Shown one piece after another: positions 17,720 through 26,868 of a stretch of DNA of 50,737 bases. The stretch is taken from assembly GCA_947168335.1 (NCBI GenBank), contig CAMVLM010000006.1, forward strand, positions 1 through 50,737, written 5' to 3'. The position numbers and the translations under genes were made by a program. The notes beneath the pieces were generated by a model. The model saw nothing but the letters and a program-made list of their open reading frames with translations. It searched no databases and was not told the origin of the DNA. This stretch comes from an uncultured Butyrivibrio sp. (GTDB lineage: Bacteria; Bacillota; Clostridia; Lachnospirales; Lachnospiraceae). Every line of letters starts with the position of its first letter. Within the stretch, counting starts at the first letter, position 1.

Positions 17720-17908
17720 TTATTTAAGCGGACATACTTTTTGGCACATTAAACAACCAACACATTTTGCATCATCAATAACCGGATAGAGAAACCCCTC
17801 TTCATCCTCCTCCATTGTAATCGCCCCTTTTGGGCATATAGAATAACAGGCAGTACACCCGCAGCATTCTTCTTTGTTTGAAAACAGTATTACCTTATCG
17901 TTTGCCAT
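17720..17908 (-). CDS. Small 2[4Fe-4S] ferredoxin-like protein, detached partner of the FrhB-like enzyme
   Basis: The 62-residue protein has two complete cluster motifs: CCGCTACYSICP (Cys 15, 18, 21, 25) and CVGCLMCQKVCP (Cys 49, 52, 55, 59). Both the motifs and the text between them (KGAIT, EEGFLYPVID) match the ferredoxin head normally fused to the N-terminus of FrhB-like proteins in polysaccharide loci. Here it is a separate gene placed after the FrhB body, 13 bases downstream. RBS GAGAG precedes the ATG. It probably delivers electrons to the FrhB-like protein; that pairing is inference. Confidence 0.88.
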   Translation of the reverse strand: MANDKVILFSNKEECCGCTACYSICPKGAITMEEDEEGFLYPVIDDAKCVGCLMCQKVCPLK

Positions 17909-17921
17909 AATTGCTCTCGTA

Positions 17922-18857
17922 TCACTTTATATTCAATATCTTTCTTATCTTCTTCTCAATCTTGTATACTTTGGACTGTCCTGTATATCTCTTGAAAACA
18001 TACATGAATCCATGCTTCTTGTATTCCTTCCAGAATCTGTCCCTTTCAGGGGAAACTTCTGTAGGCTTCTCCAGATTAGGCTGAAGGCATTCACTAATGG
18101 CACATTCGTTCAAATCAGCCAGCTTTGAAGCATGTTGAAGCATAAACTCCCCCTTTTCAGTATGACTGATTGCAAGAGATACCCCATCCTCTGTATAAAT
18201 ATCCGGAAATCTCTCCTTAATTCCCCAGAAATCTCCTATAGTAAGATCTGTCTTCCTGTAAGGTGTCGCAAATTTGCATGCATGGCAGCTGGGTCTCAAA
18301 GCACATCTGCAATAAAAAAGCTTTACATAATCAGATATGGAAATTTCCCTGTTATCCTCAGTAACTGCAACAGCAGTGGGACTTGACCATCCATTTCTTT
18401 TATCTTTGAAGCTCAATTTCCTTAATCTTCCATATGGTTCTATATACTGTGACCAAAGTTTAGGAGACGGAACCCCATGACAAATTATATCTACGGTATA
18501 TACACGGTCAGCAAAGCCCTTTAGTTCTGAATATTTCCTAAAGCCTTCTGCCTGACACCCCATTCCAACAAACAACAAATTCTTTTGAGGATTGCTTATT
18601 AACCAGTTTTCAGACTCTTTGTAAATATCACCCAGATAGCTCTGTATATACATGGAACCCCTGGCTTTATCACGTCCCGACCGATCCGTGATAATTGAAA
18701 ATTCCGGCCTGTTGGTTTCATAATTATATGAAGAACATGAAATGGCATAACCTTCTTCTAAAAAATATTCTGAAATTGCGGTAAATGCCCCGCCTGATGA
18801 ACTTGTTTTTTGATTTTCACTGTTTTTCAGCATTAGAGCATAAGCACGTTCTGCCAT
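17922..18857 (-). CDS. FrhB-like (coenzyme F420 hydrogenase/dehydrogenase beta-subunit C-terminal domain) protein without its ferredoxin head
   Basis: The 311-residue protein starts directly with the FrhB core: SSSGGAFTAISEYFLEEGYA, then VGMGCQAEGF, DIICHGVPSPKLW, a cysteine cluster CRCALRPSCHACKFA, and TDLTIGDFWGI. Homologues in Firmicute polysaccharide clusters are usually ~380-400 aa with an N-terminal two-cluster ferredoxin; here that part is the next gene. Family members bind flavin and Fe-S and are often found beside pyruvyltransferases; their reaction in sugar loci is unproven. It starts four bases after the flippase gene stops, with AAAGAGG before the ATG. F420 use is not implied. Confidence 0.88.
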   Translation of the reverse strand: MAERAYALMLKNSENQKTSSSGGAFTAISEYFLEEGYAISCSSYNYETNRPEFSIITDRSGRDKARGSMYIQSYLGDIYKESENWLISNPQKNLLFVGMGCQAEGFRKYSELKGFADRVYTVDIICHGVPSPKLWSQYIEPYGRLRKLSFKDKRNGWSSPTAVAVTEDNREISISDYVKLFYCRCALRPSCHACKFATPYRKTDLTIGDFWGIKERFPDIYTEDGVSLAISHTEKGEFMLQHASKLADLNECAISECLQPNLEKPTEVSPERDRFWKEYKKHGFMYVFKRYTGQSKVYKIEKKIRKILNIK

Positions 18858-18861
18858 TCTA

Positions 18862-20352
18862 TTACCTCTTTAGTTTCTTAGCGTACTGAACAAAGGTAGG
18901 ATTCATCAATACGTTTACTGCTATTCCAACAATACTTACTGCGACAAAGCACAATAATCCTACAAATGCAAACTGAATATAATTCTCAGCTGTAATATTG
19001 AGCTTATTTCCAAGCATTACCGTTGCAAAGAACACAAGATAATTTCCACCCATTATCTTAATGGATTTGAAATATGATCTCTTCATTACCTTTCTGTCAG
19101 AAATATATACACACCACAACACCTTCAGTGGAAGTGCTATAACCGTTGCAAAAAGCACACCAAGAATACCATATCTGTTTACAAGTAACACTGATGCAAC
19201 CAGATTGATTATCGCCTCAGTCATTGAAATCCAGCTGGTCTGCTTTGCATATCCGGCGATTCCTGTAAGATTTCCGCTGACATATCTACTCCAGGATAAA
19301 AGCTGTGTTAAACAGAAAAGAAGCGGTAAACCTTCATAAATGTACTCAATATCAGTTACACCATGCGTATACAGCTTAACAAACGGAATACAAAGTAAAT
19401 AAGCCGTACACATCATTATTGTCATGCCGCCAAGGAATAACGTGGTAAAAGAGTCATGTATTTTCTCATACTCTTTTAAATCTTCATGATATTTCTGTCC
19501 AAGCATATAACAGATATTTCCATATACTCCATTCAGCAAAACATTCAGATTACTGAATATCATGTTATAAACAGAATAAACACTGGAAATACTGGTACTG
19601 ATAAATATGGAGAGCACTATCATATCTGTGGAAGAAAAAATCGTCCACGCCATTTCAGTGATAACATATGCATTTCTGTCTTTCAATTTATGGTCATCAG
19701 AAGCTTTTGTCAGCTCTACCCAGCTGTAATGCTTCTTGAAATATGCTTTATAAACAAATACCTTAAGCACACTCAATACAAAAAATGCCAACTGCAAAAT
19801 CGCAATATTTATGCCCAGATAAGCCATGACAATCTTCACAACATAAGTGAGAATTCTATTAACCACGGCTATCTCATTGTTGATATAACCTTTACCATCC
19901 ACAGTAAGCATTACGGTTATTGTCTCTATAAAATAAAAAGAAACAACTCCCGACAGACCTTCAAAAATAACGACAAGGAAAATTGTAAGCCAGTCAACAT
20001 TACTTTTCAGTATACCCGGCAATATGGTTGCCAGAGCCAGCACACCAAGACCATAAATAATTGTAATTTTCCTGTAGTACTGCTGAGATACCGATAAAAC
20101 CTTTGATATCTCTGACCTGTTATTCTCAGAAATCGGTTTAAAAAGTTCATTTCTGGATGCCTGACCGATTCCGGCCTCCAGTAACGCCATATATGTAAAT
20201 ATCTGAGTTATTGTACTTACCAATCCGTTTATATCTGATCCGTAATTAGTAATCATAACTCTGGGAATAATTATTCCCAGAACGATTATAATCAGCTGAC
20301 CACCAAAACCGACTATTACATTTTTCTTGAAATTTCTTTTATTCTCGCTCAT
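18862..20352 (-). CDS. Wzx-type oligosaccharide flippase
   Basis: A 496-residue polytopic protein of the polysaccharide transporter (MATE/MVF-like) class with about 12-14 hydrophobic segments. The N-terminus KNVIVGFGGQLIIIVLGIII and YGSDINGLVSTITQIFTYMA are typical of Wzx proteins in Gram-positive exopolysaccharide clusters. It should flip undecaprenyl-diphosphate-linked repeat units across the membrane for Wzy to polymerise. Its ATG directly abuts the stop of the pyruvyltransferase (TAAATG), indicating translational coupling. Substrate specificity cannot be read. Confidence 0.9.
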   Translation of the reverse strand: MSENKRNFKKNVIVGFGGQLIIIVLGIIIPRVMITNYGSDINGLVSTITQIFTYMALLEAGIGQASRNELFKPISENNRSEISKVLSVSQQYYRKITIIYGLGVLALATILPGILKSNVDWLTIFLVVIFEGLSGVVSFYFIETITVMLTVDGKGYINNEIAVVNRILTYVVKIVMAYLGINIAILQLAFFVLSVLKVFVYKAYFKKHYSWVELTKASDDHKLKDRNAYVITEMAWTIFSSTDMIVLSIFISTSISSVYSVYNMIFSNLNVLLNGVYGNICYMLGQKYHEDLKEYEKIHDSFTTLFLGGMTIMMCTAYLLCIPFVKLYTHGVTDIEYIYEGLPLLFCLTQLLSWSRYVSGNLTGIAGYAKQTSWISMTEAIINLVASVLLVNRYGILGVLFATVIALPLKVLWCVYISDRKVMKRSYFKSIKIMGGNYLVFFATVMLGNKLNITAENYIQFAFVGLLCFVAVSIVGIAVNVLMNPTFVQYAKKLKR

Positions 20353-21405
20353 TTACAATTCCCATGAATCAATTATTCTTTTTGATTTATCAATCAACTC
20401 ATTTAAAACACCATAATCAAAAGTCCGGCCATCATACTTCACCATTTCCAGAAGCTCTTCTGTTCTGCTTCCAAGTTTATTATGTGGCTTATATATTAAC
20501 TTCTTGTCAAAAATAATTGAAAAGCTGACTGCATGAAAAGAATTTGTTGCAACAACCTCAGCATTTTTTATTAACCATACAAACTGCTCAGGAGAAACAT
20601 TTTTGATCATGTCCCCTTCAATTCCCATGTCTACATTAGTGGGATGAACTATTATCACTTCATACTTCTTCTCATCCCTTAATGATTCAATTTCTTTAGA
20701 CAATTCCTTATTAGGCTGTAACATATATACAAAAATGAATGGCTTATTTACCATTACCTCTTTTGAAAACTCTGCCCATTTCTCAACACTAAGCAAGAAT
20801 ACCGGATCACAGACCTGCTCAGATTCTATCCCGGATTCCTTTAATATTCTCTGTGCAGCTTTCTCACGCACGGTGATTCCATTAAAATTATCTGCTTTTC
20901 TCTCTATTTCCTTCCGGTATTCGTCATCTATTGAACTAACTCCAAAGCTGCCAGCGTAGGAATAAACCTTCTGTCCGCTCTTTTTAAAATCAGCCCAATA
21001 AGCATAATCATCTCCTACAATATCCATATTCCAAATCTGGTCACTACCTATTATCACCGAAGTATAATCCTGACCAATCTGCTTTTTGGTAACGATTTTA
21101 TCTGACTTAACTCCTAACTTTTCTCGCCTGAATCGCTCGAATGCTTTTCCCTGAGCCTTATTCCTGGAGTAATTTTTTATAAGACTTAGATTATCTTTCA
21201 AACTACGATATTGCCTAGGCTTAATATCATAATTTTTTATCATCTTATCAGAAACATAAGTAACTATCTCAACGTTTATTCCTTTGTTCTTAAAAAAACT
21301 CAACAAAGCATACGCTTGTAATACAGCACCATAATTATGTGCTTCATAAAAAGTCATAATCCCGGTCTTACTTTTTTCAGATATACCCAAGTTAATATTT
21401 TCCAT
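20353..21405 (-). CDS. Polysaccharide pyruvyl transferase family protein
   Basis: A GT-B-fold enzyme that transfers enolpyruvate from PEP to a sugar to form a pyruvate ketal. The family start motif GIMTFYEAHNYGAVLQAYAL and the motif VIIGSDQIWN are both present, and 350 aa fits. I keep the ATG at 21405 (RBS AAAGGAAA) because KTGIMTF aligns with the usual first strand. This makes the gene overlap the end of the upstream GT4 gene by 52 bases. A later ATG at 21357 overlaps the GT4 stop as ATGA but would cut into strand one. Its neighbours are the flippase and FrhB/ferredoxin genes, a common trio. Confidence 0.9.
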   Translation of the reverse strand: MENINLGISEKSKTGIMTFYEAHNYGAVLQAYALLSFFKNKGINVEIVTYVSDKMIKNYDIKPRQYRSLKDNLSLIKNYSRNKAQGKAFERFRREKLGVKSDKIVTKKQIGQDYTSVIIGSDQIWNMDIVGDDYAYWADFKKSGQKVYSYAGSFGVSSIDDEYRKEIERKADNFNGITVREKAAQRILKESGIESEQVCDPVFLLSVEKWAEFSKEVMVNKPFIFVYMLQPNKELSKEIESLRDEKKYEVIIVHPTNVDMGIEGDMIKNVSPEQFVWLIKNAEVVATNSFHAVSFSIIFDKKLIYKPHNKLGSRTEELLEMVKYDGRTFDYGVLNELIDKSKRIIDSWEL

Positions 21406-22604
21406 TTATACGCATTTCCTTTAGCATTACATTTTTTATGATCGGTACACAACAGTAAATCTATATCTCTGTTAGGGATTGTGTTTACCGGTCTGGATGA
21501 TTCATTCTTGTAACTATTAAGCATCTCTGTTAAAGATTCCCAGTCATCGAACAATGAAAGCATCTCTTCAATAGATCCAAGAACAACACCATTATGAAGT
21601 TTCCTTACCATGTCGGTCACATTACCGGATATCTCATTTGTTACGACAAAAATTCCCGAACATAATAATTCATAAAAAACATAGCTATATGTTTCAGGCC
21701 AGTTAGCCCAGAACAGACATATATCTATCCGGCTCTGCTTAAGCGCTGTTTTCATGGCATCATCACCCTGTTCTGCTATGGAAACATAGTGATTCTCTAC
21801 GCCGGGCAGCTTAATATCTCCTGTTCCAAAATAATGAAGCTCGTATTTTGTATTGTCATTCAGCCTGTCCGCCAGCTTTTTAAATGCGGAAAAGCCTTTA
21901 AAATCATTCTGAACGCCGACGTAACTGATTCGGATTTTTTCTTTTAACGGAGTAATATTTTCCGTTCCTATACATTCTACATGCGGCCTGACAACTACTA
22001 ATTGCGCCCATTGCGGATACGCTCTGCTCCAAGCTCCCTTCACATAATCTGAAGGAACAATAATATATTTCAATCTGTTCTCAATATTTTTAATGAAAGA
22101 AGCAATCTTCTCCTGATGTTGCTTTCCTTCATTTTTATAAAGACAATCTCTACATTTAGAATCTGATGGCAAATCCGTTCCACAAAATTGATTATTACTA
22201 TCAATAAGTGTAGGTATGCAACATAACGTGAAGTAATCATGTACGAACATCACCACCGGTCTGGCTATCTCATTTATAATCCCAGCCAATAAATTAAGAT
22301 CCGGGAAAAACTGCAGATGATGAATCTGCACTATTCCTTCTTCATAATCATTCTTTCTGCAAATATCATGATAAACAAGCGGTACATCCTGAATTCTGTA
22401 AATTCCCAAAAACTCTCCATTATAATTTGCTCCAACCATGTTCATTCCAACTGAAAGAAGCTTCTTGTTTCTTATCGGAAAAAACTGAATAAATTCCGCA
22501 TCATGCTTCTTCATTTCATTTCCGATTTCCCTTATACATCTTTCAGTTCCGTGTGATTTCATAACATAGTCGGAATGCGAAAACACTACTCCCAATTGTT
22601 TCAT
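21354..22604 (-). CDS. Glycosyltransferase family 4 (GT-B)
   Basis: 416 residues with a GT-B layout. The N-terminal half includes GVVFSHSDYVMKSHGTERCI and a cysteine-rich stretch (CCIPTLIDSNNQFCGT, SKCRDCLYKN) reminiscent of metal binding. The C-terminal half has ISYVGVQNDFKGF, YFGTGD and the donor-binding region WPETYSYVFYELLCSGIFVV with the conserved E-x7-E type spacing. It transfers a nucleotide sugar to the growing lipid-linked unit; donor and linkage unknown. RBS GAGGAA lies eight bases ahead of the ATG. Confidence 0.85.
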   Translation of the reverse strand: MKQLGVVFSHSDYVMKSHGTERCIREIGNEMKKHDAEFIQFFPIRNKKLLSVGMNMVGANYNGEFLGIYRIQDVPLVYHDICRKNDYEEGIVQIHHLQFFPDLNLLAGIINEIARPVVMFVHDYFTLCCIPTLIDSNNQFCGTDLPSDSKCRDCLYKNEGKQHQEKIASFIKNIENRLKYIIVPSDYVKGAWSRAYPQWAQLVVVRPHVECIGTENITPLKEKIRISYVGVQNDFKGFSAFKKLADRLNDNTKYELHYFGTGDIKLPGVENHYVSIAEQGDDAMKTALKQSRIDICLFWANWPETYSYVFYELLCSGIFVVTNEISGNVTDMVRKLHNGVVLGSIEEMLSLFDDWESLTEMLNSYKNESSRPVNTIPNRDIDLLLCTDHKKCNAKGNAYKWKILTWVYLKKVRPGL

Positions 22605-22639
22605 ATAAAGTATTCCTCAAATTCCATATTATTGAATCA

Positions 22640-23629
22640 TTACGTAATAGAATCCGCTAAAGTATAAAGACAAATATCTATTATTATCTTAATCAGCACA
22701 GGTGAAACTCTCATAATATTGCTTAATATACTTACCAGAAATGCTGATGCACCGCATAATATGAATACTATAGCAAAGGCTTTAGCAATCTTATCCTTTT
22801 GATTGTACAGCTTTCTTCCATTCAAACAGAATTGTAAAGCTACAGACAAAGCTCTGGCAATGCAGGTTGAAAGCACCACTGTATATCCAAGCTTATAAAA
22901 ACACACAAATAATATGACATCTATAATACCAGAAAGCCATAATGGTACACTATTCTGAAAAACAACATTGTAAATTTTAATTGAATCTTTTAAAGGATTA
23001 AAGTGGGATCCCGCATTATTATCTTCGTATACTGTTTCTATTGACACTTCCTTAAACTTAATTCCATTTTTTACCGCTTCAACCAACATATTAGTTTCAT
23101 ACTCATATCTCTCACCGTTAACGCAACATAGCGTCGGTAAAAAATCAATTGGAATTCCGCGCAGACCGGTTTGAGTATCACTGACATCAATTCCACACAA
23201 CAGCTTATAAAGCCTTTGCGATATCTTATTCCCAAATCTGCTTCTGAATGGTATGGCTCTATCATCAAAACATCTGCATCCCAGAACAAAACATTTTTCT
23301 TTTTCTGTTTCCCGGCTAACTTTTAATATATCGCTTATTCTATGTTGACCATCAGCATCACAAGTTATAACATTTTCAAATTTCTCTTTAAATGAATAGC
23401 AATAATTGAATGCAGTCTTAAGTGCACGTCCTTTTCCCATATTCACATAATGAGTAAGCACTTCAACTCCATCAGTATGTTTCAGTTCATCAAAAATCTT
23501 TTTGTAAGAATCGCCGCTTCCATCATCAATAATAATTATTTTCTCAAACAAAGTGGCCATTTCCTTAACAAACGGTATCATTTTTGATGTAGGCTTATAT
23601 GCTGGGATAATAATCATACTTTTATTCAT
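22640..23629 (-). CDS. GT2 glycosyltransferase (DPM1/GtrB-like) fused to a GtrA-like membrane domain
   Basis: Residues 1-~215 are a GT-A GT2 domain (IIPAYKPTSKM, IIDDGSGDS, TCDADGQHR as the DxD-like motif, DTQTGLRGIP, EYETNMLVEA). This pattern is typical of polyprenyl-phosphate-sugar synthases. Residues ~225-329 hold about four hydrophobic helices resembling GtrA-type flippases. Such fusions make and may flip a polyprenyl-monophosphate sugar donor used outside the membrane. The ATG at 23629 fits AAGGG nine bases upstream; the preceding gene stops at 23636. The next gene upstream is a GT-C-like membrane protein, which could use this donor; that link is inference. Confidence 0.85.
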   Translation of the reverse strand: MNKSMIIIPAYKPTSKMIPFVKEMATLFEKIIIIDDGSGDSYKKIFDELKHTDGVEVLTHYVNMGKGRALKTAFNYCYSFKEKFENVITCDADGQHRISDILKVSRETEKEKCFVLGCRCFDDRAIPFRSRFGNKISQRLYKLLCGIDVSDTQTGLRGIPIDFLPTLCCVNGERYEYETNMLVEAVKNGIKFKEVSIETVYEDNNAGSHFNPLKDSIKIYNVVFQNSVPLWLSGIIDVILFVCFYKLGYTVVLSTCIARALSVALQFCLNGRKLYNQKDKIAKAFAIVFILCGASAFLVSILSNIMRVSPVLIKIIIDICLYTLADSIT

Positions 23630-23635
23630 TAACAT

Positions 23636-25555
23636 TTACCCTTTAACTTCACAAAAATTTAGCCCCTTCTCTGTCCGCATAATTCGATACAGAGTATTAA
23701 ACTTCAAAGACTTTTCCATAGTGTAATTCTTTATTGTTTCCTCATCAGTAGTATCTTTATAAGTGTCCGCAACAAATATGTAATTACATTTATATTCCTC
23801 TGCCATATTATTGAACACAGTAACATCTATCTTATCTGAATAATTTATAGTAGAAATCGGTGCCAAAAAATAATGCAAGTATGAATATCTATATACAGAC
23901 AGATATGGATCACAATAAAGTATTCTTGCACCGCATTTATCTTCTATTCCCTCTTCCTGAGCCAATACTGATTCAAAATAGTTAATATTATTTACTCTTT
24001 CCTCTTCATTAACCTCAAAAATCTGAGAATTCCAGTTGTGTCCAAAAAGTATAGTGAATGAAAATGGAATATTGACTATTAAAAGACATATTACCAAGGC
24101 TACGATCCAATTATTGCCTGCAAATAATCTATTTCTCAATTTTCCTTTCCATGCATTCCCTTTATGAAAGCTATCTTTATTTTCATTTTCCAATAAAACC
24201 TTCATTAAGAGCATCCATCCGCAGATTAATCCGGGTTCACCATATCTTGAAATCAGGCTAACCATACGAGCTGCATTATTATCCTCAAATTCATTGCCGA
24301 ACATAAAGATAAAACTCCAAAGAAGGAGAAAAAAATAAACTAATACCACAAATACATAATAGACATTAATCTTAACTATCGTTTTACGATTGAAATCTCC
24401 GAGCTTTACGAGCGTAATTGATACCGCCGCAAAAAATAAAAAAAGCCCAACCACGGACATGTTAAGTCCTGTGGAAAAAGATATCAAACCCGTTGTTCCA
24501 TTAATACTCTCAAATAACAGAGTCCTAAAAAACAATTTAACTATATAAAATGATTCCCGGATATAAGCAAGCTGAGACAATAACCCTCTGCTTGCTCCAT
24601 TATAAGCATTCTCAGTCAGGTAAGAATATCTATGCGCCAGTCTACAATAAATATTCCAGCTAAAATATACCATTCCAGGAAGAAGCGTTATTTGAATAAT
24701 GGTTTTGAGTTTTTCTTTAAAGGTATTATCCAAATAATATAGATAAAATATAATAGCAAACACCGCCCACAAAAAGCCTATGGATTTCATGAGGCATATT
24801 GTAGCAAGATATAGAGAAAACGCATACTTATAAAAAGTTTTTCCGCTTTCATAGATATCTATAACAAGAATTAAAGAAGCTCCAAATATCACCCCCATAG
24901 TTCTGTCAGGCGCAAGAGACATTCCAAATCTTGTAAATCCACTACAGAATGAAATAATTATTACTACTGCCGGTAGCACATAACTCCACTTGGGAATTTT
25001 CTTTATCAAAGGTATCAAAAAAGAGAACGTAACAATAGACTGACAAATATAGAGAACACTCTCATGAAATGATCCTACAATATGCTCAAAGAACCATTGA
25101 ATTAAAGTGGCTCCCAACGGATAATCTCCAAAATATTGACTTGCTATATTAGTATAGGGTACCCCATATCCGTTTTGATAAAACATAGCTTTCGCAGAAG
25201 CAGCCCAAAACTTGAAGTCATCGTATGAACATATACGTTTAGAATATAAACCTAGAATAATCACAGCAGAAACAATCAAAAATACCAGACTGCTTTTATT
25301 AACAATCTTCTTTTGTAATAAGAGTCTATCTACACTTTTTTTTCTATAACAAAATCCTAAAAAAGTTATTATTCCACAATTAATATAATCTATCGCTGAT
25401 AATGCATTTACACAAGCTAAAACATGCAAGATAACAATTAAACCACAAATATTTACCGGTATAGTTTCAACAAAATCAATATTGCATCTGTCTATTTCCC
25501 ACACTGTTATCATGGCAAATGCTAATATGCATACTACAAATGTAAATATGTTCAT
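23636..25555 (-). CDS. Large polytopic membrane protein, GT-C-like (probable polyprenyl-linked sugar transferase)
   Basis: 639 residues with roughly 12-13 hydrophobic segments and a C-terminal ~130-residue soluble part. The first large loop carries an acidic motif SYDDFKFWAASAKAMF followed by FGDYPLGATLIQW. This layout is typical of GT-C glycosyltransferases, where a DD/DE pair in loop one is catalytic. Placement immediately upstream of a DPM1/GtrB-GtrA-like enzyme, which would make its lipid-linked donor, supports a side-branch or periplasm-equivalent glycosylation role. I cannot assign a named family with certainty. RBS GAAGGAAA precedes the ATG. Confidence 0.65.
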   Translation of the reverse strand: MNIFTFVVCILAFAMITVWEIDRCNIDFVETIPVNICGLIVILHVLACVNALSAIDYINCGIITFLGFCYRKKSVDRLLLQKKIVNKSSLVFLIVSAVIILGLYSKRICSYDDFKFWAASAKAMFYQNGYGVPYTNIASQYFGDYPLGATLIQWFFEHIVGSFHESVLYICQSIVTFSFLIPLIKKIPKWSYVLPAVVIIISFCSGFTRFGMSLAPDRTMGVIFGASLILVIDIYESGKTFYKYAFSLYLATICLMKSIGFLWAVFAIIFYLYYLDNTFKEKLKTIIQITLLPGMVYFSWNIYCRLAHRYSYLTENAYNGASRGLLSQLAYIRESFYIVKLFFRTLLFESINGTTGLISFSTGLNMSVVGLFLFFAAVSITLVKLGDFNRKTIVKINVYYVFVVLVYFFLLLWSFIFMFGNEFEDNNAARMVSLISRYGEPGLICGWMLLMKVLLENENKDSFHKGNAWKGKLRNRLFAGNNWIVALVICLLIVNIPFSFTILFGHNWNSQIFEVNEEERVNNINYFESVLAQEEGIEDKCGARILYCDPYLSVYRYSYLHYFLAPISTINYSDKIDVTVFNNMAEEYKCNYIFVADTYKDTTDEETIKNYTMEKSLKFNTLYRIMRTEKGLNFCEVKG

Positions 25556-25580
25556 TGCACATTTCCTTCAAACCGGAGAA

Positions 25581-26867
25581 TCATTCTTTCATCATTTCAA
25601 AGAAATCAATTCTGTTTTTGATACATATATAGATAAAACACATTAAAAGTATCATCCAATCATACTGAACGTTATATGTAATACCTTCTATAACAATAAT
25701 AAAAACCAAATATGCATAGTTTTTATTTATAGTTGCCCCTTTAATAATATTAAAAAGAAGGAGCGCATAATATAAAACAAATCCAACAATTCCCCATGAA
25801 TAAATGGTGTTCATTATATCGCATTCTACTGACCAATTTTGGAATTCCAAATGCGGAAACTGATTAAATAAAACATTTATTGGATATCCTGAGCAACCAG
25901 AACCATATCCAAACAGTTTCTGGGAAGTCGTACTAATATCCATGACTTGTGGGAACGCCCAGAAATATCTCATGTGACCAATAGCACTATCATCATGAAC
26001 ATTTCCCGTTACCCTGTTGAAAATAAATACTATTTCTTCAATTACCTTATTTACCAAGCCTAACTCGAACCCTACAACTAAGCCCGAAAATATTATAAAC
26101 ACAATAATTATCAGAGTTTTTCTTCTCACTTTATGCCTAACAATCATATAGTCAAAAAGCATAATGCAGAAGTATAATCCCGTACCAATCAAAACTGTTG
26201 AGTTTCCAGCAACTGTAGCAATAAAAATTATAATAAGCTTTGCCCAGATGCTATTAAACATAAATAATGAAACCACCAAAATCGGTGCCAAACTAGATTG
26301 ATGCCAGGAAAAACCACTTACTACACCCTTCATGGAAGATGCATTTTCAACCAAATGCAATAAATCCGAAAAAAGAAGTTTGTTTAAATCAATACCTATC
26401 CTATAACAAACAAACTGTAAAAGGCACCAAACCATCTGAAAAACACACATAGCTCTCAGTGAACCAACTACAACATTAACCCAATTAATATCTTTTTTTA
26501 TAAGTTTTTCCAAATATGAAGCCGTAAAAAAAGAAGGCAGTGTCAATGCTGTCAAATATACTGCTGCCTTCCTGTGTGCATCAGGCAATTCACCAAAAAA
26601 GGAGAATGTGGCGCTTGTCAACAATTCAATTATAATAACCCAAAATAGTGGTCTGACTTTAGGAAATAATCCAGTCTTACAAAACATAATCATGCAGAAT
26701 AATAATTCAAACATGATAAAAAATGTTATCCCATGGAAAGGAATCTGAAATACCAAAAGAGATGAAAAGAAAAACATTAGAGATACAACTATCCTCAATA
26801 ATTTCTTTTCACCTATTTTTCCAAAATCATATGCACGTATTTTATGTGATTTTAAAACTTGTGCCAT
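25581..26867 (-). CDS. Wzy-like oligosaccharide repeat-unit polymerase
   Basis: 428 residues, about 10-12 hydrophobic segments, with a longer hydrophilic loop in the second half (LFGYGSGCSGYPINVLFNQF, then SVECDIMNTIYSWGIVGFVL). That pattern of variable sequence, a glycine-rich external loop and a following N-x-x-Y-S-W-G helix resembles O-antigen polymerases. It would join flipped repeat units outside the membrane. The ATG at 26867 follows GGAG by six bases and lies in the end of the upstream GT2 gene; an earlier TTG at 26879 is less likely. Sequence conservation in this class is poor, so the call rests on topology and context. Confidence 0.75.
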   Translation of the reverse strand: MAQVLKSHKIRAYDFGKIGEKKLLRIVVSLMFFFSSLLVFQIPFHGITFFIMFELLFCMIMFCKTGLFPKVRPLFWVIIIELLTSATFSFFGELPDAHRKAAVYLTALTLPSFFTASYLEKLIKKDINWVNVVVGSLRAMCVFQMVWCLLQFVCYRIGIDLNKLLFSDLLHLVENASSMKGVVSGFSWHQSSLAPILVVSLFMFNSIWAKLIIIFIATVAGNSTVLIGTGLYFCIMLFDYMIVRHKVRRKTLIIIVFIIFSGLVVGFELGLVNKVIEEIVFIFNRVTGNVHDDSAIGHMRYFWAFPQVMDISTTSQKLFGYGSGCSGYPINVLFNQFPHLEFQNWSVECDIMNTIYSWGIVGFVLYYALLLFNIIKGATINKNYAYLVFIIVIEGITYNVQYDWMILLMCFIYICIKNRIDFFEMMKE

Positions 26868-26868
26868 T

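Noticed and set aside
19486..20097. Plus-strand 203-residue frame opposite the flippase
   Set aside because: The His/Asn/Lys/Tyr-rich composition is typical of the antisense of a hydrophobic membrane gene.
24600..24900. Frameshift or split in the 639-residue membrane protein
   Set aside because: The frame is continuous with a good ribosome site and consistent hydrophobic periodicity.
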